Shown: piece after piece, positions 9,225-20,116 of the stretch | Numbering within the stretch: the stretch's first letter is position 1 | How the letters are laid out: every line of letters begins with the position of its first letter | Assembly: GCA_036785325.1 (NCBI GenBank) | Contig: JAXIVH010000073.1 | Coordinates: forward strand, 159,001-223,000 | DNA: 64,000 nt | Source: Urophycis tenuis | Taxonomy: Eukaryota; Chordata; Actinopteri; Gadiformes; Phycidae | Direction of reading: 5' to 3' | The notes under the pieces: generated by a model | Database searches by the model: none | What the model was told of the DNA's origin: nothing | Seen by the model: only the letters and a program-made list of their open reading frames with translations | Made by a program: the position numbers and the translations under genes

Positions 9225-11897
9225 CTAGTCTTCCTTTTTCCTGCCAGGTATGGTGTCTTGTCCAGGATTGGCGAAACAGTCTGGTATAACTGAGGCATCC
9301 AGGGCCAAGGATTCAGCCAGACAGGGAAACTCAGACTCATCCAGACTTGAACCTATACAGTGACGCTGACAGAGAGCAGAGACCACCTCACTGGAAACCA
9401 CTTCAGCTTCCTCATTCAAGATGCGTTGTTTGAAACCTTCGATTCTTTCTTGTTCTCTAATAAAAGCATCATCCTCTTGTGGTGGACCATGAGGTCGTCT
9501 GGACAAACCGTCGGCGTCTGCGTTTGCAAGGCCTGCTCGATATTTTATGCTGAAGTTGTAAGTTGACAAAGCCGCTAGCCAGCGGTGTCCTGCATCATCC
9601 AATTTGGCAGAAGTGAGAACGTAAGTGAGCGGGTTATTATCAGTAAGAACCATAAACTCTGAACCATAGAGATAGTCGTTGAACTTCTCGCAGACTGCCC
9701 ACTTCAATGCCAAGTATTCCAACTTGTGTGTTGGGTAGTTTTTTTCACTCTTGGATAGCCCACGGCTAGCATAAGCTATCACCTTAAGCTTCCCGCCTTG
9801 TTCTTGACAAAGAGCAGCACCAAGACCCTCTCCGCTAGCATCGGTGTGCAATACATAGGAGAGCTTGGGGTCTGCGAATGCAAGGATTGGTGAGGATGTG
9901 AACCTCTCTACAAGGGTTTTAAAGGCAAGGTTGCATTCAGTGTTCCACTCATCACCAAAAGGTACCCGAGAGTTCACAGGGCCCTTGGGACAGGGTCTTT
10001 TGTATATCTTTCCTCTTTTACGAGGATGATGATATCCAGCTTTAAGAGAATTTAAAGGTTTGGCTATCTTGGAGTAGCCTTCAACGAAGCGCCGGTAATA
10101 GCCTGCAAAGCCCAAAAACTTTTCAAGTTCTTCTCTGTTTGTAGGACAAGGCCAGGTTTTCAAAGCTGAGATCTTATCTGGATCAGTGTGAACACCCTGA
10201 GCATCCACAACATGGCCAAGATACTTCACTGAGGACTTGAAGAAGTGACACTTCTCAGGCGATAACTTGAGACCATAGTCTTTGAGGCGCAGCAACACTC
10301 TCATGAGCCGGGCCTCATGCTCTTCAAGAGTCTCAGAGAAGACTATAAGATCATCCAAGAACACAAGCACTTCATTCATGTGTAAGTCCCCGACGCAATT
10401 TTCCATTAGGCGTTGAAAAGTAGAGGGAGCATTTGTTATGCCCTGGGGCATTCTGTTGAACTCCCAGAAGCCTAGGGGACATATGAACGCAGTCTTGTAC
10501 TTGTCTTCTTCTGCCATTTCGACCTGGTAGTAACCAGATTTTAGGTCCATCACAGAGAACCATTTTGCACCACTTAGCGCTGAGAATGTTTCTTCTATGT
10601 TAGGTAGAGCGTAAGCATCTTTAATGGTACGTGTATTTAGTTTTCTGTAGTCAACACAGAGTCTTATTTTTCCATTCTTCTTCTTGACTACGACAATCAG
10701 AGAAGCAAAAGGACTTTCAGATTCTCTGATTATACCAGCTTCATAAAGCTCTCTCAAGTGTTGTTTCACAGCTTCTCTGTCACTTGGGTGTATAGGTCTG
10801 GGTCTTTCTTTGAAAGGGGTTTCGTCGCTTAGTCTTATATGGTGCTGAACTGCATTAGTGCGAGCATTAGACATTACATCAGTAGCAAACACATCTATGA
10901 TGGAGTTAAGCTTATCTGTGATTCGTGTTTTCCATTCATCTCCAATAAGTGGGTTCTCAAGGTCAAAATGTAGTTTCTCCTTGACTTTCTCAGTTGTAGG
11001 CTCACAACGAGGGGAAGAAGGTTGATCAGAGTTAAGCGGCATGACACAAGCTGCGGCAGAGATTTCGCCGATAACATGCCTTGGCTGCAAAGTGACATTA
11101 TGGTCTGTCATGTTTCTGAAGAAGACGGGAATCTTGCTGGCAGCTTTGCAGGAAATGTTCAAAAGAGCACATTCAAGCATTAAACCACCAGGCAGTGAGT
11201 AAGACTCAGGTGGCTCAAGGACAAAAGAGGTGTTGGGATTTGTCTTGCCTACTCTTACATCCCCGAAGATCTGAACCCTCTGTTTGGGAGGGATGGAGAC
11301 AGGTCTTTTCCCATGCAATCTAACATGACAAGGTTTGCTTTCACTACTGTTGCTGTGGCCTACATGCTGGAGGAGTAGTGCATAGTTGTCTGACCTCTTA
11401 AGGAACTTGGGTCCTTTGTGCTCTACAGCATGCTGGTATAGCTGTATTAAAACATGTGTGCCAACTAACACAGGTGTTTGACTGTTAAAGAGGCATTCAG
11501 GAACAATCAGGGCTAAGGCTCTTAACTCCTCTTTGGTTCCAGTGACATTATCAGGAAAAGCAAGACTAACTTCAACATAGCCGAGGTAAGGTACAGTTTG
11601 CCCTCCAGCGCCTTCAATTTCAAGCAGACTCTGAATTGGTTGTATGGGCAAGGATGACAGATATGAGGCATGGAATGCTTCAGAGATGGTCGTGACCTGT
11701 GACCCTGTGTCTAAGATGGACTCACACTGTACACCTTCAATTAAAACTGTTGTAGCATAGCGCGGACCAATAAGACCATCAGGTAAGTTTGAGTTGGCTT
11801 TGCTGTCTGATCTTAGGAGTCTGGGTTTATTACGCAAGTTATGTGTCATTATCATGGGACTCGTCAAATCTTTGTTATCAGCTCCCAGTTGTCCCAC
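9225..11897 (-). CDS. Gypsy protease, reverse transcriptase and RNase H
   Basis: 890 residues. The aspartic protease motif ILDTGSQVTTI is near residue 61. RT spans roughly residues 375-560, with VMDLKSGYYQVEM and the catalytic VFLDDLIVFS. RNase H begins near residue 670 with LHTDASGEGLGAAL, followed by TDNNPLTYVL. A TAG at 9225-9227 separates this from the integrase in the same frame. The start is set only by the first ATG in the frame; expression would come from gag by frameshifting, since the gag frame differs by two positions. Confidence 0.88.
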   Translation of the reverse strand: MGQLGADNKDLTSPMIMTHNLRNKPRLLRSDSKANSNLPDGLIGPRYATTVLIEGVQCESILDTGSQVTTISEAFHASYLSSLPIQPIQSLLEIEGAGGQTVPYLGYVEVSLAFPDNVTGTKEELRALALIVPECLFNSQTPVLVGTHVLIQLYQHAVEHKGPKFLKRSDNYALLLQHVGHSNSSESKPCHVRLHGKRPVSIPPKQRVQIFGDVRVGKTNPNTSFVLEPPESYSLPGGLMLECALLNISCKAASKIPVFFRNMTDHNVTLQPRHVIGEISAAACVMPLNSDQPSSPRCEPTTEKVKEKLHFDLENPLIGDEWKTRITDKLNSIIDVFATDVMSNARTNAVQHHIRLSDETPFKERPRPIHPSDREAVKQHLRELYEAGIIRESESPFASLIVVVKKKNGKIRLCVDYRKLNTRTIKDAYALPNIEETFSALSGAKWFSVMDLKSGYYQVEMAEEDKYKTAFICPLGFWEFNRMPQGITNAPSTFQRLMENCVGDLHMNEVLVFLDDLIVFSETLEEHEARLMRVLLRLKDYGLKLSPEKCHFFKSSVKYLGHVVDAQGVHTDPDKISALKTWPCPTNREELEKFLGFAGYYRRFVEGYSKIAKPLNSLKAGYHHPRKRGKIYKRPCPKGPVNSRVPFGDEWNTECNLAFKTLVERFTSSPILAFADPKLSYVLHTDASGEGLGAALCQEQGGKLKVIAYASRGLSKSEKNYPTHKLEYLALKWAVCEKFNDYLYGSEFMVLTDNNPLTYVLTSAKLDDAGHRWLAALSTYNFSIKYRAGLANADADGLSRRPHGPPQEDDAFIREQERIEGFKQRILNEEAEVVSSEVVSALCQRHCIGSSLDESEFPCLAESLALDASVIPDCFANPGQDTIPGRKKED

Positions 11898-11908
11898 AGC
11901 AGGAGCTG

Positions 11909-13470
11909 CTAGAAGTTTAAAGCCTGCTGGGGAGCTTCCTGTTTTGATTGATATTTCTCACGCCTGACCCTGAGTTCAGAGTTCTTTTGGCGTACAAGAG
12001 CCGGGTTTGGTTCATTATCACAGTTAACCGCTATGTGACCGTCCTGGCCACATTTGAAGCAGAACCATGGTTTTGGATATCTAAAAGCCTTTACGAGTGG
12101 GTGGGGTTTTACTGAGCTTGCAATAAGACAGTCATCCCTTGCATAGCTTTTGTCTCTAATGGGGCTGCTGTTGGTGTCAGTTTTTCTTGATTCACCTTTA
12201 TCTCTCCGTATCAGTGATGCTACTTGCATTCTTAGCTCAGCAACCTCTTTTTCCAACTTTTGTGTGTTGTCTCGTTTCTTTGGAATAGCAACATCTGGAT
12301 CAGGATCATAGCTTGGCACGTCAAAGACGGAGTGCATGTGTGAAACAGCTTTTGCACTTCCTAAGTGTTTTTTCATTCTTTCAAGTTTTGCAGAGCGTCG
12401 ATCTTCCTCTGCCCTGAGCCGAAGGAGCAACTCAGAAAAGGATGGTGGGCTACTCTTTTGATGTTCAAGCTGAAGACTTACAATCAAGCTTTGGTCCCAG
12501 CAACCTCTGCAGAACTGTCGAAGTAGATGTTTGTTTGAATCTTTGGCGTCGACTCCCCCTCTAAGAATGGCCTGGTGAACCAGTGCCAAGGGGCTTAACA
12601 ATGTCAGTAGCAGGGCAAGTAGACTCTCCAATATCCTCCTTAGCTTTGATTTTCAGAGACTGAGGTGTCACCAAGGAGAAGCTCAACTTGTGTACGCCAG
12701 GCTTCATAATCGACTTCACCATTTGGTTTAGGAAAATTGCCGGAGAATGTTCGTATTCTGCTCTGACTGTAGCTGGGTGGCTTTGGCTCACTGCGCATTA
12801 TGTGTTCAACCACTACTTTTTGAATGTGTGGAGGGTTAAACATGCTCTCATCAATGAATGGAGGGTTAATGGATCTGATTGAGGGAGGGACGTCAGGTGA
12901 GATACTAGCTGGACGTCTCCCTGAATTTTCATGTTGATTGTTATCTTGGACTGGATCGCCAGTCATACACGTTGGGTTATGTGTAGAACTCATGGTTCCA
13001 TACTGACTATCAGTCTGGGGTTCAGTGAAAGGGTTAGGGCTTTGCTGCCTTGGAGGCAAATGTGCCTCTTTTGTCTGGGCAGGACTTGTGTCAGACTGGA
13101 GGGTTTGAAGCTCACCCTGAAGTAGGTTGAAAAAGCCTGCTTTGCTGTGGCCATGCAAAGCTTGCAGTTCACTTAAGTATATTTGTGCTAACTCCCTGCC
13201 GAGCTCATCCTGACATATTTCTCGAATGGTCCTCACATGCCATGTCACATTAGGATCTCTAGGGCTTGGTAAGTTACCAACAGTGGCAGGGTTTAGTCTC
13301 GAGATTGCTCTATCTGAAACATACTCTATTAAAGCTCTTCCTGCAGGTTGCTCTGGCTCGTCTGGTATTTTAACGGCCTTTGCAATGTCTCCTTCAACTT
13401 TAAAGACGTTTATGATTTCGTTTACTGTGTATCAATACCAGTTACATAGAGGCAATTTGGACCTCTAAGG
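11909..13470 (-). pseudogene. Gypsy gag, PNMA/Mart-like, internally deleted
   Basis: The N-terminal part includes LNPATVGNLPSPRDPNVTWH, recalling PNMA-family gag. The middle has the capsid-like VDYEAWRTQVELLLGDTSVS. The C-terminal part contains NKHLLRQFCRGCWDQSL and one zinc knuckle, CFKCGQDGHIAVNC, near 12060-12020. The frame breaks near 12630-12640. Compared with gags of this type, about 45 residues are missing between the LLLGD and GGVDAKDSNKHL segments. It would form the capsid and bind RNA if intact. The PNMA/Mart relationship is from memory. Confidence 0.7.
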
Positions 13471-13655
13471 TCATATCTGTTACAAAGTTCAATTTTTTCT
13501 CTTTCCGATGTATTTTTATTATTTTTTTTCCAATGCTACAGTTTTGAACAAATTTTATCAGTCATGGGTGACTCTAAGATATCCACTTTGGTTAAAGTAG
13601 TCTACAACGGTTTGCAAAAAGTTCTATGACTCCTTTGTACTAAACTAATTAGGCT

Positions 13656-13671
13656 CCTGGCTAGCTCGCCA
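13656..13671 (-). other. Candidate primer-binding site
   Basis: On the minus strand TGGCGAGCTAGCCAGG begins four bases after the 5' LTR ends in CTACA. This is the right position for a tRNA primer site. I cannot name the tRNA. Confidence 0.45.
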
Positions 13672-13675
13672 CATT

Positions 13676-14971
13676 TGTAGCACTGTAAATCCTTACAAGT
13701 AACTAGGGCTAGATTCTAGGTTCTAAGGAGCAGTATGTGACCATAAGTTCGTAATGACACACCAAGACTGAGAGGTAAGTTTGAACTGTGGTTCATTTAT
13801 GTTGCAAAAAAGATGGTACATAATTTGGCATATAAACCATGGAAAACAGAATGAATCAAATATGTTGAAAAAAAGTAAGTATTTCCCCCTTTTTTATTTC
13901 ACTTTGGGTTGATTTACAAAGGTCAAGGACAATATTTCCAACTTTGCACCTTTAAGTTGCTATTTGAATTATTATTGTATTTTAGTTATTTGTTTTAATT
14001 TTATTTAAATGGTGCTAATTGGAGATTTTTGTACTAGTTTGTTTCCTTTACTTTAAACACCAAATATCACCGTTTCAATTGTAGTACCATTAACATACAA
14101 TTACAAAACATACAACTAAGTGCATCAAGTAGCAAGAAACACAAAAAGAAAAGAAACTACACCAGCATTATCGGAGATCAAATACACTTCCATTTTGAAC
14201 ATAATATCTAATCAGTCCTTTTGTTCAATCCTTCACTTCAGTTGAAGCTCCACGGCATGTTGCAGCCACTTTTGGAAAGTTAATGTCTTACCGCACTCCT
14301 CAGTTGTTCACGAAACAGGAGCGTGGTCCTGTAGCATGAAGTGCTACAGCTCGCGATGATGTCTTCTACAGGTAGCTCGCCATCTTGCTTCCTCGGTCCT
14401 GTTCCACCAACCGATCTCCTCTTCACAAAACAACACGCCGAGTCCTCCAACGAATAATAACAAAAAGAGTCCCGAGAAAAACCTCGTCGAGTCCTCCAAC
14501 AAACAACACAGAAAATACGTGAAAACTCCGCCAAGTCGGATAACACGCAGTCCCGTGAAACCCCCACCGAATAACAACAAAAGCAATCAAAAATACCCAA
14601 AAAAGAAAGTGCAACGTGAGGCTTAATGCTCTTTAAACCTTACTTTGTTTTCGCTTTTCTTTATCCTATTTTTTCTCTCGTTTTTTCTACTCGTGTCGCT
14701 AGTTTTTTTCCACAGCAAACACTGCCTCACTCTCGTTCCTCTCTCTCTTCCGCTCGCACGCAAGTGACGCTACACCGTCCTGATTGGTTGTCTACTAGTG
14801 CATTCGCTAAAGGTGTATTACACCAATTAAGGTTGTTTTTTTTCATTAAAGCCATGTTTATAGTTTTTAAATCATAATTAACTTAATATAACATGCTATA
14901 TTAGGTTCCCACAATACATTTATTATTGTTTTAAATCTTTTATTTGTTTAGGTCAGTTAACCTGGGTTACA
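13676..14971 (-). repeat. 5' LTR of the gypsy element
   Basis: 1296 bp. In element orientation it begins TGTAACCCAGG and ends TGCTACA, the canonical TG...CA. It is close to identical to the 3' LTR apart from the 125-bp length difference and scattered substitutions. It holds the longer, probably ancestral, version. Confidence 0.85.
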
Positions 14972-14980
14972 CCTTCAAAG
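14972..14980 (+). pseudogene. KMT5A-like first coding exon, right end and splice donor
   Basis: CCTTCAAAG followed by the consensus donor GTAAGT. It resumes the exon interrupted at 6022. The phase joins to GT-CGT-GGT at 19120. Confidence 0.55.
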
Positions 14981-15008
14981 GTAAGTTGAATCTTATAATA
15001 GTTCACAT

Positions 15009-15397
15009 TCCAAATACACGGGTCTGGTCAGCGACTGCCAGCAGGCTGGCTGGAGAGCAAGGTGTTTCCCCGTGGAGGTTGGATGCAGGGGTTTCGCAGC
15101 CCGATCATTGGCCAGAGCCTTCAGTAGCCTAGGCATCGAGGGGGAGAGAAAGAGGAGAGCCATCCGCAGCACCACCGAGGCGGCAGAAAGAGCCTCAAGA
15201 TGGCTTTGGCTCAAAAGAGGGGAGCCATGGAGTCATGGTAGCTAGCTAGCCGTCTGGACGCAAGCTGGGGTCTGATCAGCCCTGGCTGGGTCACCTGGAG
15301 GAGGGCGTATGATGTTGAGAGACCCGAAACGTCCGATGAGCCCAGGAACATCACTGAGGATGCGTCCAGACTAGGCATCAGTAGATGTATGTACACA
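15009..15397 (+). mobile_element. 5'-truncated copy of the restriction-endonuclease LINE
   Basis: By eye, 389 bp identical to 18665-19053, the 3' end of the full-length copy that follows directly. It covers the last about 79 codons plus the 3' UTR. It joins the full copy head-to-tail with no spacer. Confidence 0.9.
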
Positions 15398-18300
15398 GCG
15401 AATCCCTGAGTGTTCAGTGACAGCCAGGAAAGACTGGATGACTACCATGAACAGGGTGGCGACTACTGGAGAGTCAGTGACAGCTCGGAGAGACGGCAAC
15501 CGGGGCGGTACGGGTCGGCAACCCAATCTGCATCCTCCGAGGAGAAACCTCTGAGGAGGAACCCAACCAAGCTACAAAGAATCTAGTGGAAAAATACCCC
15601 CAGGGGTGCCCGAGAGGGGGGGAGGATGAGCACCCCAGTCGGACGGATACAACGGTAACAGACCCAAGCAACGGACAAACAACTATGACCAAGCAGTGTA
15701 CATGCGGTAAAGTCTGCAAGAACATCCATGGCTTAAAGATCCACCGAGCGAGGATGAAGTGCCCGGTGGGAGCAGTTGCATCACAACGCACAGGTGTTAC
15801 ACCTGGTGAGACGCAGGAGGAGCAGGGACCGGAGTCACCCCACAGTGCCCAGAACCTCCAAGTGTTGCAAACCAATCCCTCGAGCATCAAGTCCGACAGG
15901 AGGCGGATCAAATGGCCTGCAGCCAGCATGACCTCACTCTGGCAACAGTTTGACGACGATGTCAACAAGATTCTGGAGGGAATGGCCAAAGGAGAGGCAG
16001 ACAAGAAGCTTCAGGTGATGACTACAACCATTGTCAGCATTGCAGCGGAACGGTTTGGTGAGGAGGAGAAGAAAAGTTCCAGAACATCTTATTCCATGAA
16101 TCAAAGAGCGGTCAGGATCCATAACATCAGGCAGGAGATGAAGGCGCTGAAATCCCAGTACAAGGCAGCAGGAGAAGAGGAACGCACTGGCCTTGCCCAG
16201 CTAATGTGCATCCTACGGAAAAACATCAGAGTCCTCCGCCGGGCTGAGTGGCATCGCAGGCGGCGGCGTGAGAGGGCACGTAGGCGTGCTGCTTTCATCG
16301 CTAACCCCTTCAAGTTCACCAAGGATTTGCTGGGGCAGAAGCGCAGTGGCAAACTGGCCTCCTCGCAGGAAGACATAGATCAACATCTGAAGCAGACGTA
16401 CAGCGACCCCCGCAAGAGAGCAGGAGTTGGGAGAGTGTAACAACCTCATAGAACCCCCTGAACCAGACATGCAGTTCGACATGTCGGAGCTGCAGCTAGC
16501 AGAAGTCAGGGAGGTGGTCCGCAAAGCAAGGGCAAGCTCTGCTCCGGGACCGAGTGGCACTTCATACAAAGTGTATAAGAACTGTCCCAAACTCCTGCTG
16601 CGTCTGTGCAAAATCCTGCGAGTCTTCTGGAGAAGGGGAAGGATCCCAAATCAATGGAGAGTGGCTGAAGGGGTCTGGATCCCAAAGGAGGAAAACTCAA
16701 CTCAGCTTGACCAGTTCCGCATCATCTCCCTGCTGTGTGTGGAGGCAAAGATTTTCTTCAGCGCTGTTTCCAAGCGGCTGTGTACCTACCTGGTAAAGAA
16801 CACCTACATCGATACATCAGTCCAGAAAGGAGGCATTTCCGGAATGTCAGGATGTCTGGAGCACACCGGTGTGGTGACACAGCTTATTCGGGAGGCCAGA
16901 GAAAACAAAGGCAATTTGTCAGTGCTGTGGCTTGATCTGGCAAATGCTTTCGGTTCCATTCCACACAAGTTGGTCCAGCTCACTCTGGTGAAACACCACG
17001 TACCCAGCAGGTGTAGAGACCTCATCGCTGATTATTACAACAACTTCAGCATAAGGGTCTCTTCAGGAGCATCAACTTCCAGTTGGCATAAGGTGGAGGT
17101 CGGTATCATCACAGGGTGTACTATCTCTGTGACACTGTTCTCCCTAGCCATGAACATGCTCACCAAGTCTGCTGAACCAGAGTGCAGAGGGCCCCGTTCA
17201 GACTCCGGACAACGGCAACCACCCATCAGGGCATTTATGGATGACCTCACAGTCATGACAGAATCAGTCCCAGGCTGCCGGTGGATTCTGAAGGGGCTCG
17301 AGAAGCTTGTGGGGTGGGCCCGGATGCGTTTCAAGCCCATCAAATCCAGATCAATGGTGCTGAGGAAAGGGAAGGTGGAGGACAAGTTCCGGTTCACCAT
17401 CACAGGCACAGCCATCCCAACCATCACAGAGAAACCAGTCAAGAGCCTGGGAAAGGTTTTTGACTGCTCTCTTAGAGACACCACATCTATTCAGTCAACC
17501 TGCACTGAGTTGGATGGCTGGCTGAAATCCGTGGACAAGTCTGGCCTCCCTGGGAAGTTTAAAGCCTGGGTCTACCAACATGGCATTCTGCCCAGGATCC
17601 TGTGGCCCCTCCTGGTCTATGCTGTCCCTATCTCGACAGTCGAGACCTTGGAGAGAAGGGTCAGCAACCACCTCCGGAGATGGCTTGGACTACCAAGGAG
17701 CCTGAGCAGCATCGCTCTCTATGGAAATTCCAACAAACTGCAACTCCCTTTCAAATCACTGGAGGAGGAATTTAAAGTATCGAGAGCCAGAGAAGTGGTT
17801 CAGTACAGGGACTCAAGTGACCCCAAGGTGGCTAAGGCCGGGATCCAAGTGAGGACTGGCAGGAAATGGAAGGCAGAGGATGCAGTTCGAGAGGCTGATG
17901 CAAGGTTGCGCCACAGGAGCCTGGTGGGAGTGGTCACACGAAGCCGAGCAGGGCTAGGTTCCTTTCCAACTCCCCAAATCAACACCAGGGGGAAGGAAGG
18001 GCGGCACCTTGTCCAGGAGGAGGTGAGAGCAGCAGTGGAGGAGACGAGAACCTGCAAGGCAGTGGGGATGAAGCAACAGGGAGCTTGGACGAGATGGGAG
18101 AACGCGGTCGAGAGGAAAGTGACCTGGGCAGAGATGTGGAAATCTGAGCCTCACCGCCTTAAATTCCTTATCCAGGCAGTGTATGATGTGCTTCCGAGCC
18201 CATCAAACCTGCACACATGGGGCATAGCAGAGACACCAGCATGCCCACTGTGTTCCAAGCGAGGAACCCTGGAACACATCCTCAGCTGCTGCACAAGGGC

Positions 18301-19053
18301 TCTTGGAGATGGACGGTACAGGTGGAGGCATGACCAAGTGCTTAAGGCCATTGCGGAAGCCATCAGCACAGGCCTGGAGTGGGCAAAGCAGTTCCGTCCC
18401 TCCAAGAAAACCATCGACTTTGTCAGAGCTGGAGACAACCCAACTCCTGTCAGACGAACAACATCTGCAGGCATTCTCATGTCTGCAAGAGACTGGCAGT
18501 TGTTGGTGGATCTCGAACACCAGCTAAAGTTCCCCAGCCACATTGCCGTCACCACCCTGCGACCAGACATAGTTCTTGTCTCGGAGTCCACCAAGCAAGC
18601 AGTGCTGCTGGAGCTGACAGTCCCGTGGGAAGACCGCCTGGAAGAAGCCTTTGAAAGGAAGCTCTCCAAATACACGGGTCTGGTCAGCGACTGCCAGCAG
18701 GCTGGCTGGAGAGCAAGGTGTTTCCCCGTGGAGGTTGGATGCAGGGGTTTCGCAGCCCGATCATTGGCCAGAGCCTTCAGTAGCCTAGGCATCGAGGGGG
18801 AGAGAAAGAGGAGAGCCATCCGCAGCACCACCGAGGCGGCAGAAAGAGCCTCAAGATGGCTTTGGCTCAAAAGAGGGGAGCCATGGAGTCATGGTAGCTA
18901 GCTAGCCGTCTGGACGCAAGCTGGGGTCTGATCAGCCCTGGCTGGGTCACCTGGAGGAGGGCGTATGATGTTGAGAGACCCGAAACGTCCGATGAGCCCA
19001 GGAACATCACTGAGGATGCGTCCAGACTAGGCATCAGTAGATGTATGTACACA
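15398..19053 (+). mobile_element. Full-length R4/Hero-like non-LTR element (restriction-like endonuclease)
   Basis: 3656 bp with a short 5' UTR, one long coding region (broken once) and a 150-bp 3' UTR ending ATGTATGTACACA. The RT followed by a zinc knuckle and a PD-type nuclease defines the early-branching, restriction-like-endonuclease LINEs (R2, R4, NeSL, Hero). The flanks are not 28S rDNA, so it is not an R2-type rDNA insertion. Hero is my best guess from memory. It lies in an intron of the KMT5A-like gene, in sense orientation. Confidence 0.8.
15586..18901 (+). CDS. LINE polyprotein: zinc finger, RT, zinc knuckle, restriction-like endonuclease (one frameshift)
   Basis: The first in-frame ATG is 15685, but the frame is open upstream of it, so the start is uncertain. 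A C2HC-like finger (CTCGKVCKN ... IHRARMKC) lies near 15697. An arginine-rich segment (HRRRRRERARRRAA) follows. RT has VLWLDLANAFGSI near 16920 and the catalytic AFMDDLTVM near 17230. The knuckle CPLCSKRGTLEHILSCC is near 18245. The nuclease has RPDIVLV and ELTVPWEDR near 18560-18630. The frame breaks at a run of five C (16407-16411); with four C the two halves would join as one protein of about 1,070-1,100 residues. It should perform target-primed integration. The near-intact state and the identical 389-bp copy imply recent activity. Confidence 0.82.
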
Positions 19054-19119
19054 CCATGACTAAACTTTAAAATATGTCACTTTACTTCTTGCCACTTATT
19101 TGTTATTTGTCTGAACTAG

Positions 19120-19282
19120 GTCGTGGTATCTTCACCTCTGCTCCATTTGAAAAAGGAGTATTTCTTTTGGAATATAAAGGTGAAATGATAACCAAAGAAG
19201 AATGTGAGAGGAGGCAGAGAATATACCATGACCGCCTTAAGGTGTTCATGTTTGAGTTCCTTTTTAATGGAAAATTATGTTG
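19120..19282 (+). pseudogene. KMT5A-like SET domain exon, N-terminal half
   Basis: Acceptor CTGAACTAG|GT and donor TGTTG|GTAGGT. It reads GRGIFTSAPFEKGVF, then YKGEMITKEECERRQ, then FEFLFNG. These match the SET-N part of KMT5A-type methyltransferases, including the GRG cofactor-binding motif. The exon itself is open. The upstream exon is split by the gypsy element and frameshifted. Confidence 0.75.
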
Positions 19283-19418
19283 GTAGGTATCATGTCAGTG
19301 CCCAGTCTAATCAGAATTATACGACACTCTGCTTTTGCAGGGTTTTTGAGTCAGGTTCATTAACACTGCCTAATACATTAATAACTGCCTATACATTGTG
19401 TTACTTGTGTTTTTGTAG

Positions 19419-19497
19419 TGTTGATGCAGCAAAAGAGGATGGGTCACTCGGACGACTTGCTAATGACAACCACATAAACTGGCCGTGGAGATGCAAG
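19419..19497 (+). pseudogene. KMT5A-like SET exon with missing catalytic centre
   Basis: Acceptor TTTTTGTAG|TG continues the phase of the previous exon. It reads VDAAKEDGSLGRLANDNHIN and then directly WPWRCK. In this family NDNH is normally followed by PNCK, about 30 residues of core ending in a YNYGD-type motif, and then WPWR. Those residues are absent here, so the S-adenosylmethionine and active-site parts are lost. The donor AAG|GTGGTC is weak. The comparison is from memory of the family. Confidence 0.65.
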
Positions 19498-19659
19498 GTG
19501 GTCAGACTTTTTCTTTGTGAAATTGATAGTTCATATAAAGGAAATGCTCTAACCATAGAAAATGTTACATTTCTATACTATATTTTGTCAATTTAACCCT
19601 AAGTCCTCAGTGACAAGCTTGACATCTTAAGAGTCTAACTTTAAAATGTCATAGCGGGT

Positions 19660-19905
19660 GCAGTGACAGCAAATATCCAGTCTGTCTGTTTAGATGACAA
19701 TCGCATTGGCAATTATCCGAATCATATCAAATTTATTTCTACAAATGAATGAGGCCCAAAACGGATCTGATAATATCCGATTCCATGTGCTTTTTTCCTG
19801 TTTACACTTTCATAATACATTGATCTGTGCTGATCTGTGCCACATGTGAGCAAAAAATCGGAATTGGGCAACTTGTACCACATAGTGTAAATGCAGCTTA
19901 AAGAA
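19660..19905. mobile_element. Possible MITE relic
   Basis: The block ends in TGTAAATGCAGCTTA and contains paired CGGATCTGATAATATCCGATT motifs, resembling teleost MITEs whose ends read CTGCATTTACAC. I could not define both termini or a target duplication. Confidence 0.3.
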
Positions 19906-20041
19906 CAGTTCCAGAGTGGATTTCCTTCCCACAAAAAATTCACAGAGACACAGCCATAATACCCTTCACATGATGTTACATAGGGAACATCTTTTTCTTC
20001 AAGATAGTTATGATGATATCTTTTGTCCCCCTTTTTTGCAG

Positions 20042-20116
20042 GGTCTTGATGAGGAAATTCCTCAGAAAGGTTCTGAGGCAACAAATTCCACATCCGTAGT
20101 TGATGATACTGAAGAG
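20042..20116 (+). CDS. KMT5A-like gene, small downstream exon A
   Basis: 75 bp, phase 0 at both ends, with acceptor TTTTTTGCAG|GG and donor GAAGAG|GTATGT. It encodes GLDEEIPQKGSEATNSTSVV and a short acidic end, serine/threonine-rich with no known fold. It fits the linker between the SET domain and a C-terminal cysteine exon in this gene family. Whether it is still transcribed is unknown. Confidence 0.5.

Larger units (their letters stand above)
6023..14971 (-). mobile_element. Ty3/gypsy LTR retrotransposon with PNMA-like gag
   Basis: A full-length minus-strand element with two long LTRs (6023-7188 and 13676-14971), a polypurine tract beside the 3' LTR, a candidate primer-binding site beside the 5' LTR, and gag, protease, RT, RNase H and integrase in the normal gypsy order. 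I see no clean 5-bp target duplication. The host flanks share only CCT. The element splits an exon of the KMT5A-like gene in antisense orientation. Coding lesions are an internal gag deletion and one in-frame TAG in pol. Confidence 0.85.

Noticed and set aside
15398..19053. R2-type rDNA insertion
   Set aside because: The flanks are KMT5A-like intron, not 28S rRNA sequence; only the enzyme architecture is shared.
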